A stretch of 64,000 nt of DNA, from assembly GCA_963816315.1 (NCBI GenBank), contig CAWFJZ010000012.1, positions 74,055-138,054 on the forward strand. The letters are read 5' to 3'. Each line of letters begins with the position of its first letter. Position 1 is the stretch's first letter. Positions 1 to 8,378 of this stretch are shown in pieces. The position numbers and the translations under genes are program-made. Origin of the DNA: CADEEN01 sp963816315 (GTDB lineage Bacteria; Pseudomonadota; Gammaproteobacteria; Burkholderiales; Burkholderiaceae_C). The notes beneath the pieces are model-generated. The model did no database searches, had not been told where the DNA came from, and was given only the letters and a program-made list of their open reading frames with translations.

Positions 1-315
1 GAGGTTCGTCTTGCGCGACAGGCAGAACTTGCACTGCCGGCACTCCGGCGTGTAGAGCGGAATCACATGGTCGCCGGGCTTGAGCCACGGCACACCGGTG
101 CCGACTTCCAATACCACGCCCGCGCCTTCGTGGCCGAGGATCGCCGGGAACAAACCTTCGGGGTCGGCGCCGGAGAGCGTGAACTGGTCCGTGTGGCAGA
201 TGCCGGTGGCCTTGATCTCGACGAGTACCTCGCCCTCGCGCGGGCCTTGCAGATCGACCGTCTCGATGGTCAAGGGGGCGCCGGCTTTCCAGGCGACGGC
301 GGCTCGGGTCTTCAT
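1..315 (-). CDS. frmA: Class III alcohol dehydrogenase / S-(hydroxymethyl)glutathione dehydrogenase, N-terminal part
   Basis: The reverse strand encodes the first 105 residues of a zinc-dependent medium-chain dehydrogenase; the rest lies beyond the window edge. The start is the ATG at 315 (MKTRAAVAWKAG). Visible family marks are the catalytic-zinc GICHTD, the GHEGAG segment, and the first cysteines of the structural-zinc lobe (CRQCKFC). The TIETVDL and YTPECRQCKFCL wording is that of class III enzymes, which oxidise the formaldehyde-glutathione adduct to S-formylglutathione in the cytosol. Function is inferred from family resemblance; the downstream partner (usually an S-formylglutathione hydrolase) is outside the window. 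Confidence 0.9.
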   Translation of the reverse strand, partial: MKTRAAVAWKAGAPLTIETVDLQGPREGEVLVEIKATGICHTDQFTLSGADPEGLFPAILGHEGAGVVLEVGTGVPWLKPGDHVIPLYTPECRQCKFCLSRKTNL

Positions 316-449
316 GGGGGTGGTCTCCGAAAAGGGGGTGATCCGATTGTGGGTGAGTCATCAACCCGGGGTCGTCAACGACAGTTTCTCTTGCCTGTAC
401 AAAGATCCAGTCCGACTGGTAGGATGCTCGCGAAATACCAAGGAGCAGC

Positions 450-1199
450 ATGCGGCAACAGCAGAGCCCGAAGAGTATCCAGAGCGAGCTTCCGTTCTTA
501 TTGCAGACTGACCATCAAAAACACGGTGCACCGATGAATGACAACCGAGACACCGTCATTGACGCCGCGCCGGAATTCAGGCGCTTCGTCAACGGTCGCA
601 AGTTCAGGACGATCCTCGCGGACCCGCCGTGGCAGTTCCAGAACCGCACCGGCAAGATCGCACCTGAGCACAAGCGCCTGTCGAGGTACGACACGATGAC
701 GCTGGACGACATCAAGGCGCTGCCGGTGGAGAACGCGGCGGCCGAAACCTCGCACCTTTATCTTTGGGTGCCGAATGCGCTGCTACCTGAAGGCCTCGCG
801 GTCATGGCCGCATGGGGCTTCAACTACAAGTCGAACATCGTCTGGCAAAAAATTCGCAAAGATGGCGGGCCGGACGGGCGCGGTGTCGGGTTCTATTTCC
901 GCAACGTCACCGAGCTGCTGCTGTTCGGTGTGCGTGGAAAGAATGCTCGCACGCTGCAACCGGGCCGGACGCAAGTGAACATCATGAGCACGCGCAAGCG
1001 TGAACATTCGCGCAAGCCGGACGAACAGTACGACTTGATCCAAGGCTGCAGTCCAGGCCCGTTCCTCGAGTTGTTCGCACGTGGCGAACGCAAGAACTGG
1101 GCGATATGGGGCAACCAGGCGGACGAGAGCTACGAACCGACGTGGCCGACGTACGCGCACCACTCGCAGAAACGCGAGTCAGTGCTGCAAGCGGACTAA
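450..1199 (+). CDS. MT-A70 family adenine-N6 DNA methyltransferase of a type II R-M system
   Basis: This 249-residue protein carries the MT-A70 signature: catalytic ADPPWQF near residues 54-60, the YLWVPNALL strand and a WGFNYKSNIVW segment. It should methylate adenine in the recognition site of the adjacent BglII-family nuclease and so protect host DNA. ATG 450 has a good AGGAG four bases upstream; an internal ATG at 534 (MNDNRDT) would remove 28 poorly conserved residues but lacks such a site. The 3' end overlaps the convergent endonuclease gene by four bases. Base composition is lower in GC than the flanks, consistent with horizontal acquisition. The recognition sequence cannot be read from the protein. 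Confidence 0.88.
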   Translation: MRQQQSPKSIQSELPFLLQTDHQKHGAPMNDNRDTVIDAAPEFRRFVNGRKFRTILADPPWQFQNRTGKIAPEHKRLSRYDTMTLDDIKALPVENAAAETSHLYLWVPNALLPEGLAVMAAWGFNYKSNIVWQKIRKDGGPDGRGVGFYFRNVTELLLFGVRGKNARTLQPGRTQVNIMSTRKREHSRKPDEQYDLIQGCSPGPFLELFARGERKNWAIWGNQADESYEPTWPTYAHHSQKRESVLQAD

Positions 1200-2035
1200 G
1201 CTTCGGCTGACGCCGCTTCTGCGTCGGGGTCTTCTTCAAGCACGTCGATCGGAGCTGCGTCGAACCGCACCATTGCTGCCGGCAGACCGATCAGCAACAG
1301 CGGGCAAGGGTTGCCAACACCGCGCTCGACTCGGTGCATCAACTTCTCCCAATGCGTCGTCGCGACGCCGTATTTGTTCTTGACGAAGTTGTTCACCCAT
1401 GCATCCTCGAACTGCAAAGGCTTTTTCACGCGCGTCGTTTGTTTGTTTACCGCCTTGCGCTGCTTCGGCGTTGGAACGTACCCGTGCGCTTCCAACTCGT
1501 CGAAGTTCTTGATCCCTCGCTCATCGACGAACTGCCTTACAGCCTTCGGCATGAACCTTTGAAGGCTGGCGCCACGCGTGATCAGAACGCCGACGCTGAT
1601 GGCGCCCTCGGCGTGCAGACGCTTGAAGTTCTCGAGGTCGCGGTCGAAGAACGGATCCTTGTTGTTCCACTCGATCTCGAGGGCAATGACACCGTTGCCG
1701 GAACGTCGGACGTGATCGATCTCATGTGAAGTACTTTGCTTTGGCACGCCGTCCACGGTCTTGGTGATGTCGAAGATGTGCTTCGGCCATAGCATGGCAG
1801 CCAGCGACTTGCGCAGCCGCTGCGTGAACTTGGTTTCGCCGCCACCGCTGCCGATGATCTCGGTGATGGGCAGTTCCAGTCCTGACAGCGCCTTCTCGAG
1901 TTCTGCCGTCGCGTGCGGAAAATCGCCGGCAAGGATTGCCTCTGCGTGGGAAACGTACATGATCTCGAAGCCCTGCTCGCGCAGGGCCGAGAAGGGGCCT
2001 TGTACACGTGACGAGTCTGGCATCGCTGCCATCAT
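1196..2035 (-). CDS. BglII/BstYI-family type II restriction endonuclease
   Basis: This 279-residue protein matches the BglII/BstYI restriction endonuclease family: an N-terminal GDFPHATAELEKAL segment, a GGGETKFTQRLRKSL helix, and a PD-(D/E)XK-type core in which D107 (HEIDHVR) is followed by E120 and E122 (ALEIEWNNKD). These are the likely metal ligands by analogy with BglII. Enzymes of this family cut palindromes related to AGATCT or RGATCY; the site here is unknown. Start ATG 2035 is used, with further ATGs at 2032 and 2023. It is convergent with, and overlaps, the MT-A70 methyltransferase gene, so the pair forms a compact R-M module. Its 5' end sits directly against a ChaN-like gene stub. 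Confidence 0.85.
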   Translation of the reverse strand: MMAAMPDSSRVQGPFSALREQGFEIMYVSHAEAILAGDFPHATAELEKALSGLELPITEIIGSGGGETKFTQRLRKSLAAMLWPKHIFDITKTVDGVPKQSTSHEIDHVRRSGNGVIALEIEWNNKDPFFDRDLENFKRLHAEGAISVGVLITRGASLQRFMPKAVRQFVDERGIKNFDELEAHGYVPTPKQRKAVNKQTTRVKKPLQFEDAWVNNFVKNKYGVATTHWEKLMHRVERGVGNPCPLLLIGLPAAMVRFDAAPIDVLEEDPDAEAASAEA

Positions 2036-2039
2036 ATCG

Positions 2040-2123
2040 GCGCCTCTTCAGGCCGCGCTGCGCACCGAAGCGGCCGAGCAACCCGATCCCTGTGCCGACT
2101 TCAAACCGCCAGCCATCCCGTGA
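2040..2123 (+). pseudogene. C-terminal stub of a ChaN-like gene
   Basis: Twenty-eight codons ending at TGA 2121-2123 read as a close paralogue of the C-terminus of the intact ChaN-like protein at 3504-4397: LRTEAAEQPDPCADFKPP here against LRTAVAERPDPCADFKPP there. No start codon or upstream ChaN sequence is present; the stub begins four bases beyond the restriction endonuclease start codon. The simplest reading is that arrival of the R-M module deleted the 5' part of a second ChaN-like gene. Confidence 0.75.
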
Positions 2124-2146
2124 CGAGCCGTTGAGGACACCCGAGC

Positions 2147-3436
2147 ATGCACACAGCCTCTCTCCTTCCACCCGGCTACTTCACCGCCGGCGTCCTGCAG
2201 ACCGACCCCGTGATCGCCCAGGCGATCGAGCGCGAGAAGGCGCGCACGCGCGGCGTGATCGAGCTCATCGCCTCGGAGAACATCGTCAGCCGCGCCGTGC
2301 TCGACGTGCAGGGCTCGATCCTCACCAACAAGACGGTCGAGGGCTACCCTGGCAAGCGTTACCACGCCGGGGCCGTCAACGTCGATGTGGTGGAGCGCAC
2401 GGCGATCGAGCGCGCTTGCCGGCTCTTCGGCTGCCGCTTCGCCAACGTGCAGCCGCACTCAGGCAGCCAGGCGAACCATGCCGTGCTGCACGCGGTGGCC
2501 GAGCCGGGCGACACGATCCTCACCATGGACCTCAACGCCGGCGGCCACCTGAGCCATGGCGCGTCTGTGAACTTCAGCGGCAAGTGGTTCAACGTCGTCA
2601 ACTATGGTGTCGATGCCGTCAGCGGTCTGATCGACTACGAACAGGTCATCGACCTGGCGCGCCGGCACCGGCCCAAGCTCATCATCGCCGGCGGTTCGGC
2701 CTACCCGCGTGCGCTCGACTTCGCCGCCTTTCGGCGCGCCGCCGACGCCGGCGGCGCGAAGCTGCTCGTCGATATGGCGCACTTCGCCGGCTTGGTGGCC
2801 GGCGGTGCGCACGAGCACCCGTTCCCGCACGCCGACATCGTCACGACGACCACCTACAAGTCGCTGCGCGGGCCGCGCGGCGCGATCATCCTCTGCAACG
2901 ACGAGGGCTTGAGAAAGCGCATCAACAACGCCGTCTTCCCCGGGCTGCAAGGCACGCCGTCGCTGCAGATCGTCGCCGCCAAGGCGGTGGCGCTCGGCGA
3001 GGCCCTGCGCCCCGAGTTCGCCGACTACGCCGCGGCCGTGCTGGCCCATGCGCGCGCGCTCGCGGGCCGGCTGCAACGGCGCGGTTTCGATCTCGTCGGC
3101 GGCGGCACCGACACGCCGCTGATGCTCGTCGATCTGCGCGCCAAGGGTCTCACCGGCGCAGCGGCCGCGCAAAGCCTCGAGCGCGCCGGCATCATCGCCA
3201 ACATGAATCCGATCCCTTCGGACACCGCCGATCTGAAGATCATGTCGGGGCTGCGCTTCGGTGTTTCCGGGGCGACGACGCGCGGTCTCGGCGTTGCCGA
3301 TTTCGAAGCCCTCGGCGACCTGATCGCCGAGGTGCTCGAAGGGTTGCGCGAATGTCCGAGCGACAACGGGGCGATCGAGACAAGGGTGGGTGCGAGCGTC
3401 GGCGAGATGGCGGCGCAGCATCCGACCTACGGTTGA
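2147..3436 (+). CDS. glyA: Serine hydroxymethyltransferase paralogue
   Basis: This 429-residue cytosolic PLP enzyme of the SHMT family would interconvert serine and glycine with tetrahydrofolate. Visible marks are ELIASENIVSRAVLD near 39-53, GYPGKRYHAG near 67-75, HSGSQANHAVL near 104-114, GGHLSHG at 132-138, and the PLP-lysine segment TTTTYKSLRGPRG with K238. Canonical SHMTs have HKT or HKS in place of YKS, and the usual GG after GPR is GA here, so this is probably a divergent second copy rather than the housekeeping enzyme. It lies between a ChaN-like stub and an intact ChaN-like gene. Substrate shift (threonine or another beta-hydroxy amino acid) is possible. Confidence 0.85.
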   Translation: MHTASLLPPGYFTAGVLQTDPVIAQAIEREKARTRGVIELIASENIVSRAVLDVQGSILTNKTVEGYPGKRYHAGAVNVDVVERTAIERACRLFGCRFANVQPHSGSQANHAVLHAVAEPGDTILTMDLNAGGHLSHGASVNFSGKWFNVVNYGVDAVSGLIDYEQVIDLARRHRPKLIIAGGSAYPRALDFAAFRRAADAGGAKLLVDMAHFAGLVAGGAHEHPFPHADIVTTTTYKSLRGPRGAIILCNDEGLRKRINNAVFPGLQGTPSLQIVAAKAVALGEALRPEFADYAAAVLAHARALAGRLQRRGFDLVGGGTDTPLMLVDLRAKGLTGAAAAQSLERAGIIANMNPIPSDTADLKIMSGLRFGVSGATTRGLGVADFEALGDLIAEVLEGLRECPSDNGAIETRVGASVGEMAAQHPTYG

Positions 3437-3503
3437 GCCTGCAACGGCGTCACCGTCAGCGTGCCCGGCTTCACGTCATCGCGCTGTTACCCTCGGGCCG
3501 CCC

Positions 3504-4397
3504 ATGCCCAAGCACCTTTTTCGATGCCTGCTGCACAGCACACGGGCGCACGCGCTTCGCGTTGTAGTCATGTCGTGCCTCGTCGCCGCGTGCGCCACCG
3601 TCACGCCGGTGCAGCCCTGGCAATCGCGCCTCGCCGGCAACGCCATCGTCCTGCTCGGCGAGGTGCACGACAACGCCGCGCAGCATCGGCTGCGGCTGGA
3701 GCTGCTGCGCCGCGCCTTCGCCGACGGATGGCGCCCCGCCATCGTGATGGAACAGTTCGATGTCGAACGCCAGGCCGACATCGACCGCGCACGCCGCGAG
3801 CAACCGCGCAGCGCTGGGCACCTGATCGATCAGGCCGCGCCACGCGCCGCGCGACCGGGTGCGGGCTGGAACTGGGCCTTCTACGAACCCTACGTGGCCT
3901 TGGCGCTGGAGTACGACGTGCCGCTGCTGGCCGCCAACCTGGCCACGGCCGACACGCGCCGCATCGTGCGCGGCGGGCTCGCTGCGAGCTTCGACGGCCA
4001 GCGTCTGGCGGCCCTCGGGCTGGACCGTCCGATCGCCGCCGAGTGGCAGCAGGCGCAGGAACGCGAGATCGACCGCGGCCACTGCGGAGCGCTGCCCGCC
4101 ACCATCGTGCCGCGCATGGCGCAGGCCCAGTTCGCGCGCGATGCCGTGATGGCCGATGTGCTGCGACAACAGGCCGAGCGCGGCGCCGTGCTGTTGGCGG
4201 GCAACGGCCATGTGCGGCGCGACCTGGGCGTGCCGCGCTGGTTGGCCGACGAGGCGCCGCGGGTGTTCGCGCTGGGCCTGCTGGAGCAGGGCGACACGCT
4301 CACGCCGCCCGGCGCGTTCGACGCCACGCTGCGCACCGCAGTGGCCGAGCGGCCCGACCCCTGCGCCGACTTCAAGCCGCCCGCCCTCAGCGGCTGA
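3504..4397 (+). CDS. ChaN-family lipoprotein (haem-iron uptake related)
   Basis: This 297-residue predicted lipoprotein has a positively charged N-terminus and a lipobox LVAAC at residues 26-30, so C30 would be acylated and the protein anchored in the envelope. The mature part begins with the ChaN/TIKI-like signature LLGEVHDNAAQH at 50-61, then VMEQFDVERQADIDR, and near the C-terminus LLAGNGHVRRDLG. ChaN-like proteins bind haem or act in iron-regulated uptake; the role here is inferred. ATG 3504 is chosen because a start at 3570 would leave too short a signal sequence. A C-terminal stub of a paralogue lies at 2040-2123, upstream of the SHMT gene. Confidence 0.8.
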   Translation: MPKHLFRCLLHSTRAHALRVVVMSCLVAACATVTPVQPWQSRLAGNAIVLLGEVHDNAAQHRLRLELLRRAFADGWRPAIVMEQFDVERQADIDRARREQPRSAGHLIDQAAPRAARPGAGWNWAFYEPYVALALEYDVPLLAANLATADTRRIVRGGLAASFDGQRLAALGLDRPIAAEWQQAQEREIDRGHCGALPATIVPRMAQAQFARDAVMADVLRQQAERGAVLLAGNGHVRRDLGVPRWLADEAPRVFALGLLEQGDTLTPPGAFDATLRTAVAERPDPCADFKPPALSG

Positions 4398-4417
4398 AGC
4401 TGAACTGACGAGAGTGC

Positions 4418-4711
4418 CTACGCCGGCACGAGCGGCTTCACCATCCGGCCGCGCAGCCACCGCAGCTGCAACGCCAAGCCGATGACGAACAGCAGCAGCA
4501 GCGCGCCGGCAATCGGCTTCAATTCCGGCGCGTTGGCGTTCGGCAGCAGCGGCTGGTCGAGGGGCAGCCGCGTCAGCGTCTCGGTAAAGCCCGGGATCAT
4601 GTGGAACAGCATCGTCGCCGAGAAGCAGATCGCCTGGACATAACGAGACCAGCCGCCGAAGGCGCCGCCGAGCGCGGCCACACCGCCGACCGCCAGCGCC
4701 AGGATCGTCAA
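4418..4711 (-). CDS. Small membrane protein of unknown function
   Basis: This is a 97-residue reading frame with two hydrophobic segments (residues about 1-22 and 69-85) and a basic C-terminal tail, suggesting a small two-helix inner-membrane protein. I do not recognise a family. The only in-frame start after the upstream stop is TTG at 4711, so the true N-terminus is uncertain and an indel could hide an upstream start. It is convergent with the ChaN-like gene and divergent from the iron-protein gene at 4777. Confidence 0.5.
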   Translation of the reverse strand: MTILALAVGGVAALGGAFGGWSRYVQAICFSATMLFHMIPGFTETLTRLPLDQPLLPNANAPELKPIAGALLLLFVIGLALQLRWLRGRMVKPLVPA

Positions 4712-4776
4712 AGGCCCTCTGCGCTACGTCGGATCGCCAGGCTCCTACCATCGTCGCGGACCCTCGGAGCATCGCC

Positions 4777-6735
4777 ATGAAAGCCCCCGCGCGCGAACAA
4801 TTGCTGCACACGCTGTACGAAGCGGCGGAGCTCGAGCACAACCTGATGTGCACCTACCTCTACGCGGCCTTCAGCCTGAAGCGCGGTGTCGAAGAAGGGT
4901 TGCGCGCCGAAGAGGCCGACGCCGTGCAGCGCTGGCGGCGCGAGATCATCGATGTCGCCGTCGAAGAGATGGGCCACCTCGTCGCGATGTGGAACCTCAC
5001 CGCGGCGCTCGGCGGCACGCCGCGTTTCGGTCGCACCAACTTTCCGCTCGACCCGGGTTACCTGCCGGCGCGCATCGTCGTCAAGCTGGCGCCGTTCAAC
5101 GCCACGACGCTGCAGCACTTCATCTTTCTCGAGCGGCCCGCTGAATCGACCGAGTCCGAAGGCGAAGGCTTCAAACCCGAGCGCCAGTTCGTGCGCGGCG
5201 GGCAGGGCGAGCGGCTGACGCCGATGGCCCTGGACTACGACACCGTCGGCGCGTTCTACGCCGCGCTCACCACCAACCTGCAGCGCTTCGTCGATGCGCA
5301 TGGCGAAGACGACGCGTTCTGCGGCGACCCGGCCCTGCAACTCGGCGCCGAGACCATCGACATGCCCGCCGCGCGCGCGGTGCGCTGCTTGAAGACCGCG
5401 CACGCGGCCATCGACGCCATCGTGCGCCAGGGCGAAGGCGCGCCGGCCGACAGCGCGGGCTCGCACTACCAGCGCTTCGTCGCCATCCGGCAAGAGATGC
5501 AGCGATTGCAAGCCGCCAACCCGGCGTTCGTGCCCGCGCATGCCGCGGCCACCAACCCGGTGCTGCGCCGGCCGCCGCGGCCGGAAGGGCGCGTCTGGCT
5601 CGAAGACGAACGCGCCGTGGCCACGGTCGATCTGGCCAATGCGTCGTATGGCCTGATGCTGCGCCTGCTGGCGTTGGCCTATGCGTTGCCCGACGGCGCC
5701 GCCGAAAAAGCGCTCGTCGTCGATCTGTCGTTTTCAATGATGCACGCGATCACGCCGCTGGCCGAACACGCGGCGCGCTTGCCCGCCGGCGAGTCGAGCC
5801 CCGGCTGCCACGCCGGCATGAGCTTCACCACGTTGCGTGACACCGCCGCGCTGCCGGCGAATGCGGCGGGATGGCGATTCGTCGTCGAGCGCCTGGCGGT
5901 GCTCGCCGATGCTGCCGAGACGTTGGCTGCGGCGCAGGTCAGTGCGCGCACGGCGCAGGCTGCGCAGGTGCTTCGTGCCGCGAGCCAGAGCGCTGCACGC
6001 GGTTTCGATCTGAAGCGCGTGCCGGTGATCGTCGTCGCCGCAGCGCCGGCGCCCGCGTCGATACCGGCGCCGCCGAGCACAAAAAGTGGCAGCGTCGAAT
6101 CGGTCGAAGGCGAGCACCTGACGTTGAACTTCGACACCCAGCGCTGCATCCACGCGCGCTTTTGCGTCACCGGCGCACCGAACGTTTTTCTCGCCAACAC
6201 GCCGGGCGCGTGGCTCTTTCCCGATGCGATGCCGGTCGATCGTGTGGTCGAAGTCGCGCATGCCTGTCCATCGGGCGCCATCACCTACCGGCGCAAGGAC
6301 GGCCATGCTGATGAAGCCGCGCCGCCGGTCAACCTGGCGACGGTGCGCGAGGCCGGGCCTTATGCGATGCGCGGCGCGCTCGTCATCGACGGCCAGGCCG
6401 CAGGCTTTCGCGCCACGCTGTGCCGCTGCGGCGCGAGCAAGAACAAGCCGTACTGCGACGGCAGCCACCACGACGCCGGCTTCGACGCCAGCGGCGAGCC
6501 CGCCACCGGCATTGCCGGCAAACCGACCGACATGCTCGCGGTGCGCGACGGCCCGCTGAACATCGAGCCGCAGCCCGACGGGCCGCTCTCGGTGCGCGGC
6601 AACCTCGAAGTGCTCTCCGGCACCGGCCGCATGGTCTGCCGCGTCACGCAGGCCAAGCTGTGCCGTTGCGGCGGCAGCGCGAGCAAGCCGTTCTGCGACG
6701 GCACGCACGCGCGCATCGGCTTTAGCAGTCGCTGA
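4777..6735 (+). CDS. Ferritin-like/mono-cluster ferredoxin/double CDGSH iron-sulfur protein
   Basis: This 652-residue protein combines three kinds of iron module. Residues about 1-330 are a ferritin-like helical domain of the VioB/iminophenylpyruvate-dimer-synthase type (EAAELEHNLMCTYLYAAF; VAVEEMGHLVAMWNL-like helix). After a proline/alanine-rich linker near 405-430 comes a Fer4_19-type mono-cluster ferredoxin domain (RCIHARFC, then HACPSGAI). The end has two CDGSH iron-sulfur motifs, CRCGASKNKPYCDGSH near 549-564 and CRCGGSASKPFCDGTH near 629-644. The domain order suggests internal electron transfer to a di-iron oxidase, but the substrate is unknown. Its 3' end overlaps the convergent DUF1428 gene by 14 bases. 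Confidence 0.85.
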   Translation: MKAPAREQLLHTLYEAAELEHNLMCTYLYAAFSLKRGVEEGLRAEEADAVQRWRREIIDVAVEEMGHLVAMWNLTAALGGTPRFGRTNFPLDPGYLPARIVVKLAPFNATTLQHFIFLERPAESTESEGEGFKPERQFVRGGQGERLTPMALDYDTVGAFYAALTTNLQRFVDAHGEDDAFCGDPALQLGAETIDMPAARAVRCLKTAHAAIDAIVRQGEGAPADSAGSHYQRFVAIRQEMQRLQAANPAFVPAHAAATNPVLRRPPRPEGRVWLEDERAVATVDLANASYGLMLRLLALAYALPDGAAEKALVVDLSFSMMHAITPLAEHAARLPAGESSPGCHAGMSFTTLRDTAALPANAAGWRFVVERLAVLADAAETLAAAQVSARTAQAAQVLRAASQSAARGFDLKRVPVIVVAAAPAPASIPAPPSTKSGSVESVEGEHLTLNFDTQRCIHARFCVTGAPNVFLANTPGAWLFPDAMPVDRVVEVAHACPSGAITYRRKDGHADEAAPPVNLATVREAGPYAMRGALVIDGQAAGFRATLCRCGASKNKPYCDGSHHDAGFDASGEPATGIAGKPTDMLAVRDGPLNIEPQPDGPLSVRGNLEVLSGTGRMVCRVTQAKLCRCGGSASKPFCDGTHARIGFSSR

Positions 6736-7084
6736 CGATCTCCTTGAAGCCGCCCCAGAACATGCGCATGCCGTCGAACGGCATCGACTTCGGGTCGGCG
6801 TTGGCCATCATCGGATCGGCCATCACCTTCTTGTTGACGGCGTCGCGGTGACGGCGTGACTTGAAGACGATCCACGAGAAGACCACCATCTCGTCGGCCT
6901 TCAACTTCACCGCCTGTGGAAACGACGTGACCTTGCCGGGCTTCACGTCGTCGGCCGCGCACTCGTGCACTTCGAGCGCGCCGTGCCTGATCCACAGCGC
7001 GCCGAATTTGCGCGCCATGCGCCGGTACTCGGCGAGTTTTTTCTTCGGCACGGGCACGACGAAACCATCGACATAGACGCTCAT
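6722..7084 (-). CDS. DUF1428 family protein
   Basis: This 120-residue protein matches the DUF1428 (YbaA-like) family across its length: MSVYVDGFVVPVPKKKL at the start, HGALEVHECAADDV in the middle and PFDGMRMFWGGFK near the end. The fold is a ferredoxin-like alpha/beta dimer; the biochemical role is not established. The start ATG at 7084 overlaps the stop of the upstream ECF sigma gene (ATGA), so it is the last gene of the minus-strand operon that begins near 10648. Such proteins often travel with VOC and DGPF proteins, as here. Confidence 0.85.
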   Translation of the reverse strand: MSVYVDGFVVPVPKKKLAEYRRMARKFGALWIRHGALEVHECAADDVKPGKVTSFPQAVKLKADEMVVFSWIVFKSRRHRDAVNKKVMADPMMANADPKSMPFDGMRMFWGGFKEIVSDC

Positions 7085-8374
7085 GGCTTTTCTCCTTGGG
7101 GGTTGTTGGCGCGTTCGAGCAGCAGCTCGCGTTCGCGCTCGTTGCGGGTCAACTCGGCCGCGCGCAGCCAGTGCACGCGGGCCTCGCCATGGCGGCCCAG
7201 GCGGGCAGCAGGTCGGCGAGCACGCTGGGCAGCAGGTGGTACTTGGCGAGTTGCGGTTGCGCATGCAGCGCTTGCACCAGCGGCAACGCCGCGGCGGGCC
7301 CCTGCGCCTGGCCGATCGCGACAGCGCGATTCAACTCGACCACGGGCGAGGGCTGCACGACGAGCAGCGCGTCGTAGAGCTTGCAGATCAACGCCCAGTC
7401 GGTGTCGCCGGCACGCGCCGCGCGGGCATGGCAGGCGGCGATCGCGGCCTGCAAGGCATAAGGCCCGAGCGGGCGCTGCCCGCACAACCGTTCGGCCTGC
7501 GTCAGCGCGGCCAGGCCGCGGCGGATCAGCAGACGGTCCCAGCGCGACCGGTCCTGGTCCATCAGCAGCACGGGTTGGCCTCGGGCATCGATGCGCGCAT
7601 GCGCCCGCGAGGCCTGGATTTCGAGCAGCGCCTGCAGGCCATGCACCTCGGGCTCGGCGGGCGACAACGCCGCACAGCATGCGCGCCAGGCGCAGCGCTT
7701 CGTCGCACAGCGCGGGGCGCATCCAGTCATCACCGCTCGTCGCCGCATAGCCTTCGTTGAAGACGAGGTAGATCACTTCGAGCACCGCCGCCAGGCGCTC
7801 GCTCAACTGCTCCAGCGGCGGCAACTCGAACGGCACATGGGCTTCGCTCAACGTGCGCTTGGCACGCACGATGCGCTGCGCCATCGTCGCTTCGGGCACG
7901 AGGAAGGCGCGTGCGATCTCGTCGGTGGCCAGACCGCCGACGAGCTTCAGCGTCAGCGCCACCTGCGCGTCACGCGTCAGCACCGGGTGGCAGGCCGTGA
8001 AGACCAGGCGCAGCAGGTCGTCGCCGACCGGGTCGGCCTCGGCGGCGATCAGGGTGTCGATCACGCTGGGCACGAACTGCGCCTCGCGGGCTTCGTCGTC
8101 GAGCGCCAGCGCTTCGTGCTCGGCGGCGGCCATCGCACGGTGGCGCAGGTGGTCGAGCGCGCGGCGCTTGGCGGTGGTGGTGAGCCAGGCGCCGGGGTTG
8201 GCCGGCACGCCGTCGCTTGGCCAATGTTCGAGTGCGGCGACGAGCGCATCGGCCGGCCAGCTCCTCGGCCACGCCCACATCGCGCGTGAGCCGCGCGACA
8301 GCGGCGATGACCTTGGCCGCTTCGAGCCGCCAGACCGCTTCGATCGCACGGTGGGTGACATCGCCGGCCGGCAT
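7081..8374 (-). CDS. ECF42-type RNA polymerase sigma factor with C-terminal TPR-like extension (three frameshifts)
   Basis: Across three frames this span encodes one protein of about 430 residues. It begins MPAGDVTHRAIEAVWR, followed by a sigma-2 region (VARLTRDVGVAEELA, then LVAALEHWP), sigma-4 (LKLVGGLATDEIARAFLV, then MAQRIVRAKRTL) and a long alpha-helical extension with LVFNEGY and HGLQALLEIQASRAHAR. This architecture, together with DGPF proteins in the operon, is that of ECF group 42. Breaks fall near 8262 and 7680 (each fits one extra base) and 7200 (fits one missing base); all three interrupt conserved sequence, so consensus errors are likelier than decay. It probably directs transcription of its own operon. 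No anti-sigma factor gene is adjacent. Confidence 0.85.
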
Positions 8375-8378
8375 GGAG

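Noticed and set aside
2008..3567. A 519-codon plus-strand frame over the SHMT gene
   Set aside because: It is an arginine- and alanine-rich out-of-frame shadow of the clear SHMT frame.
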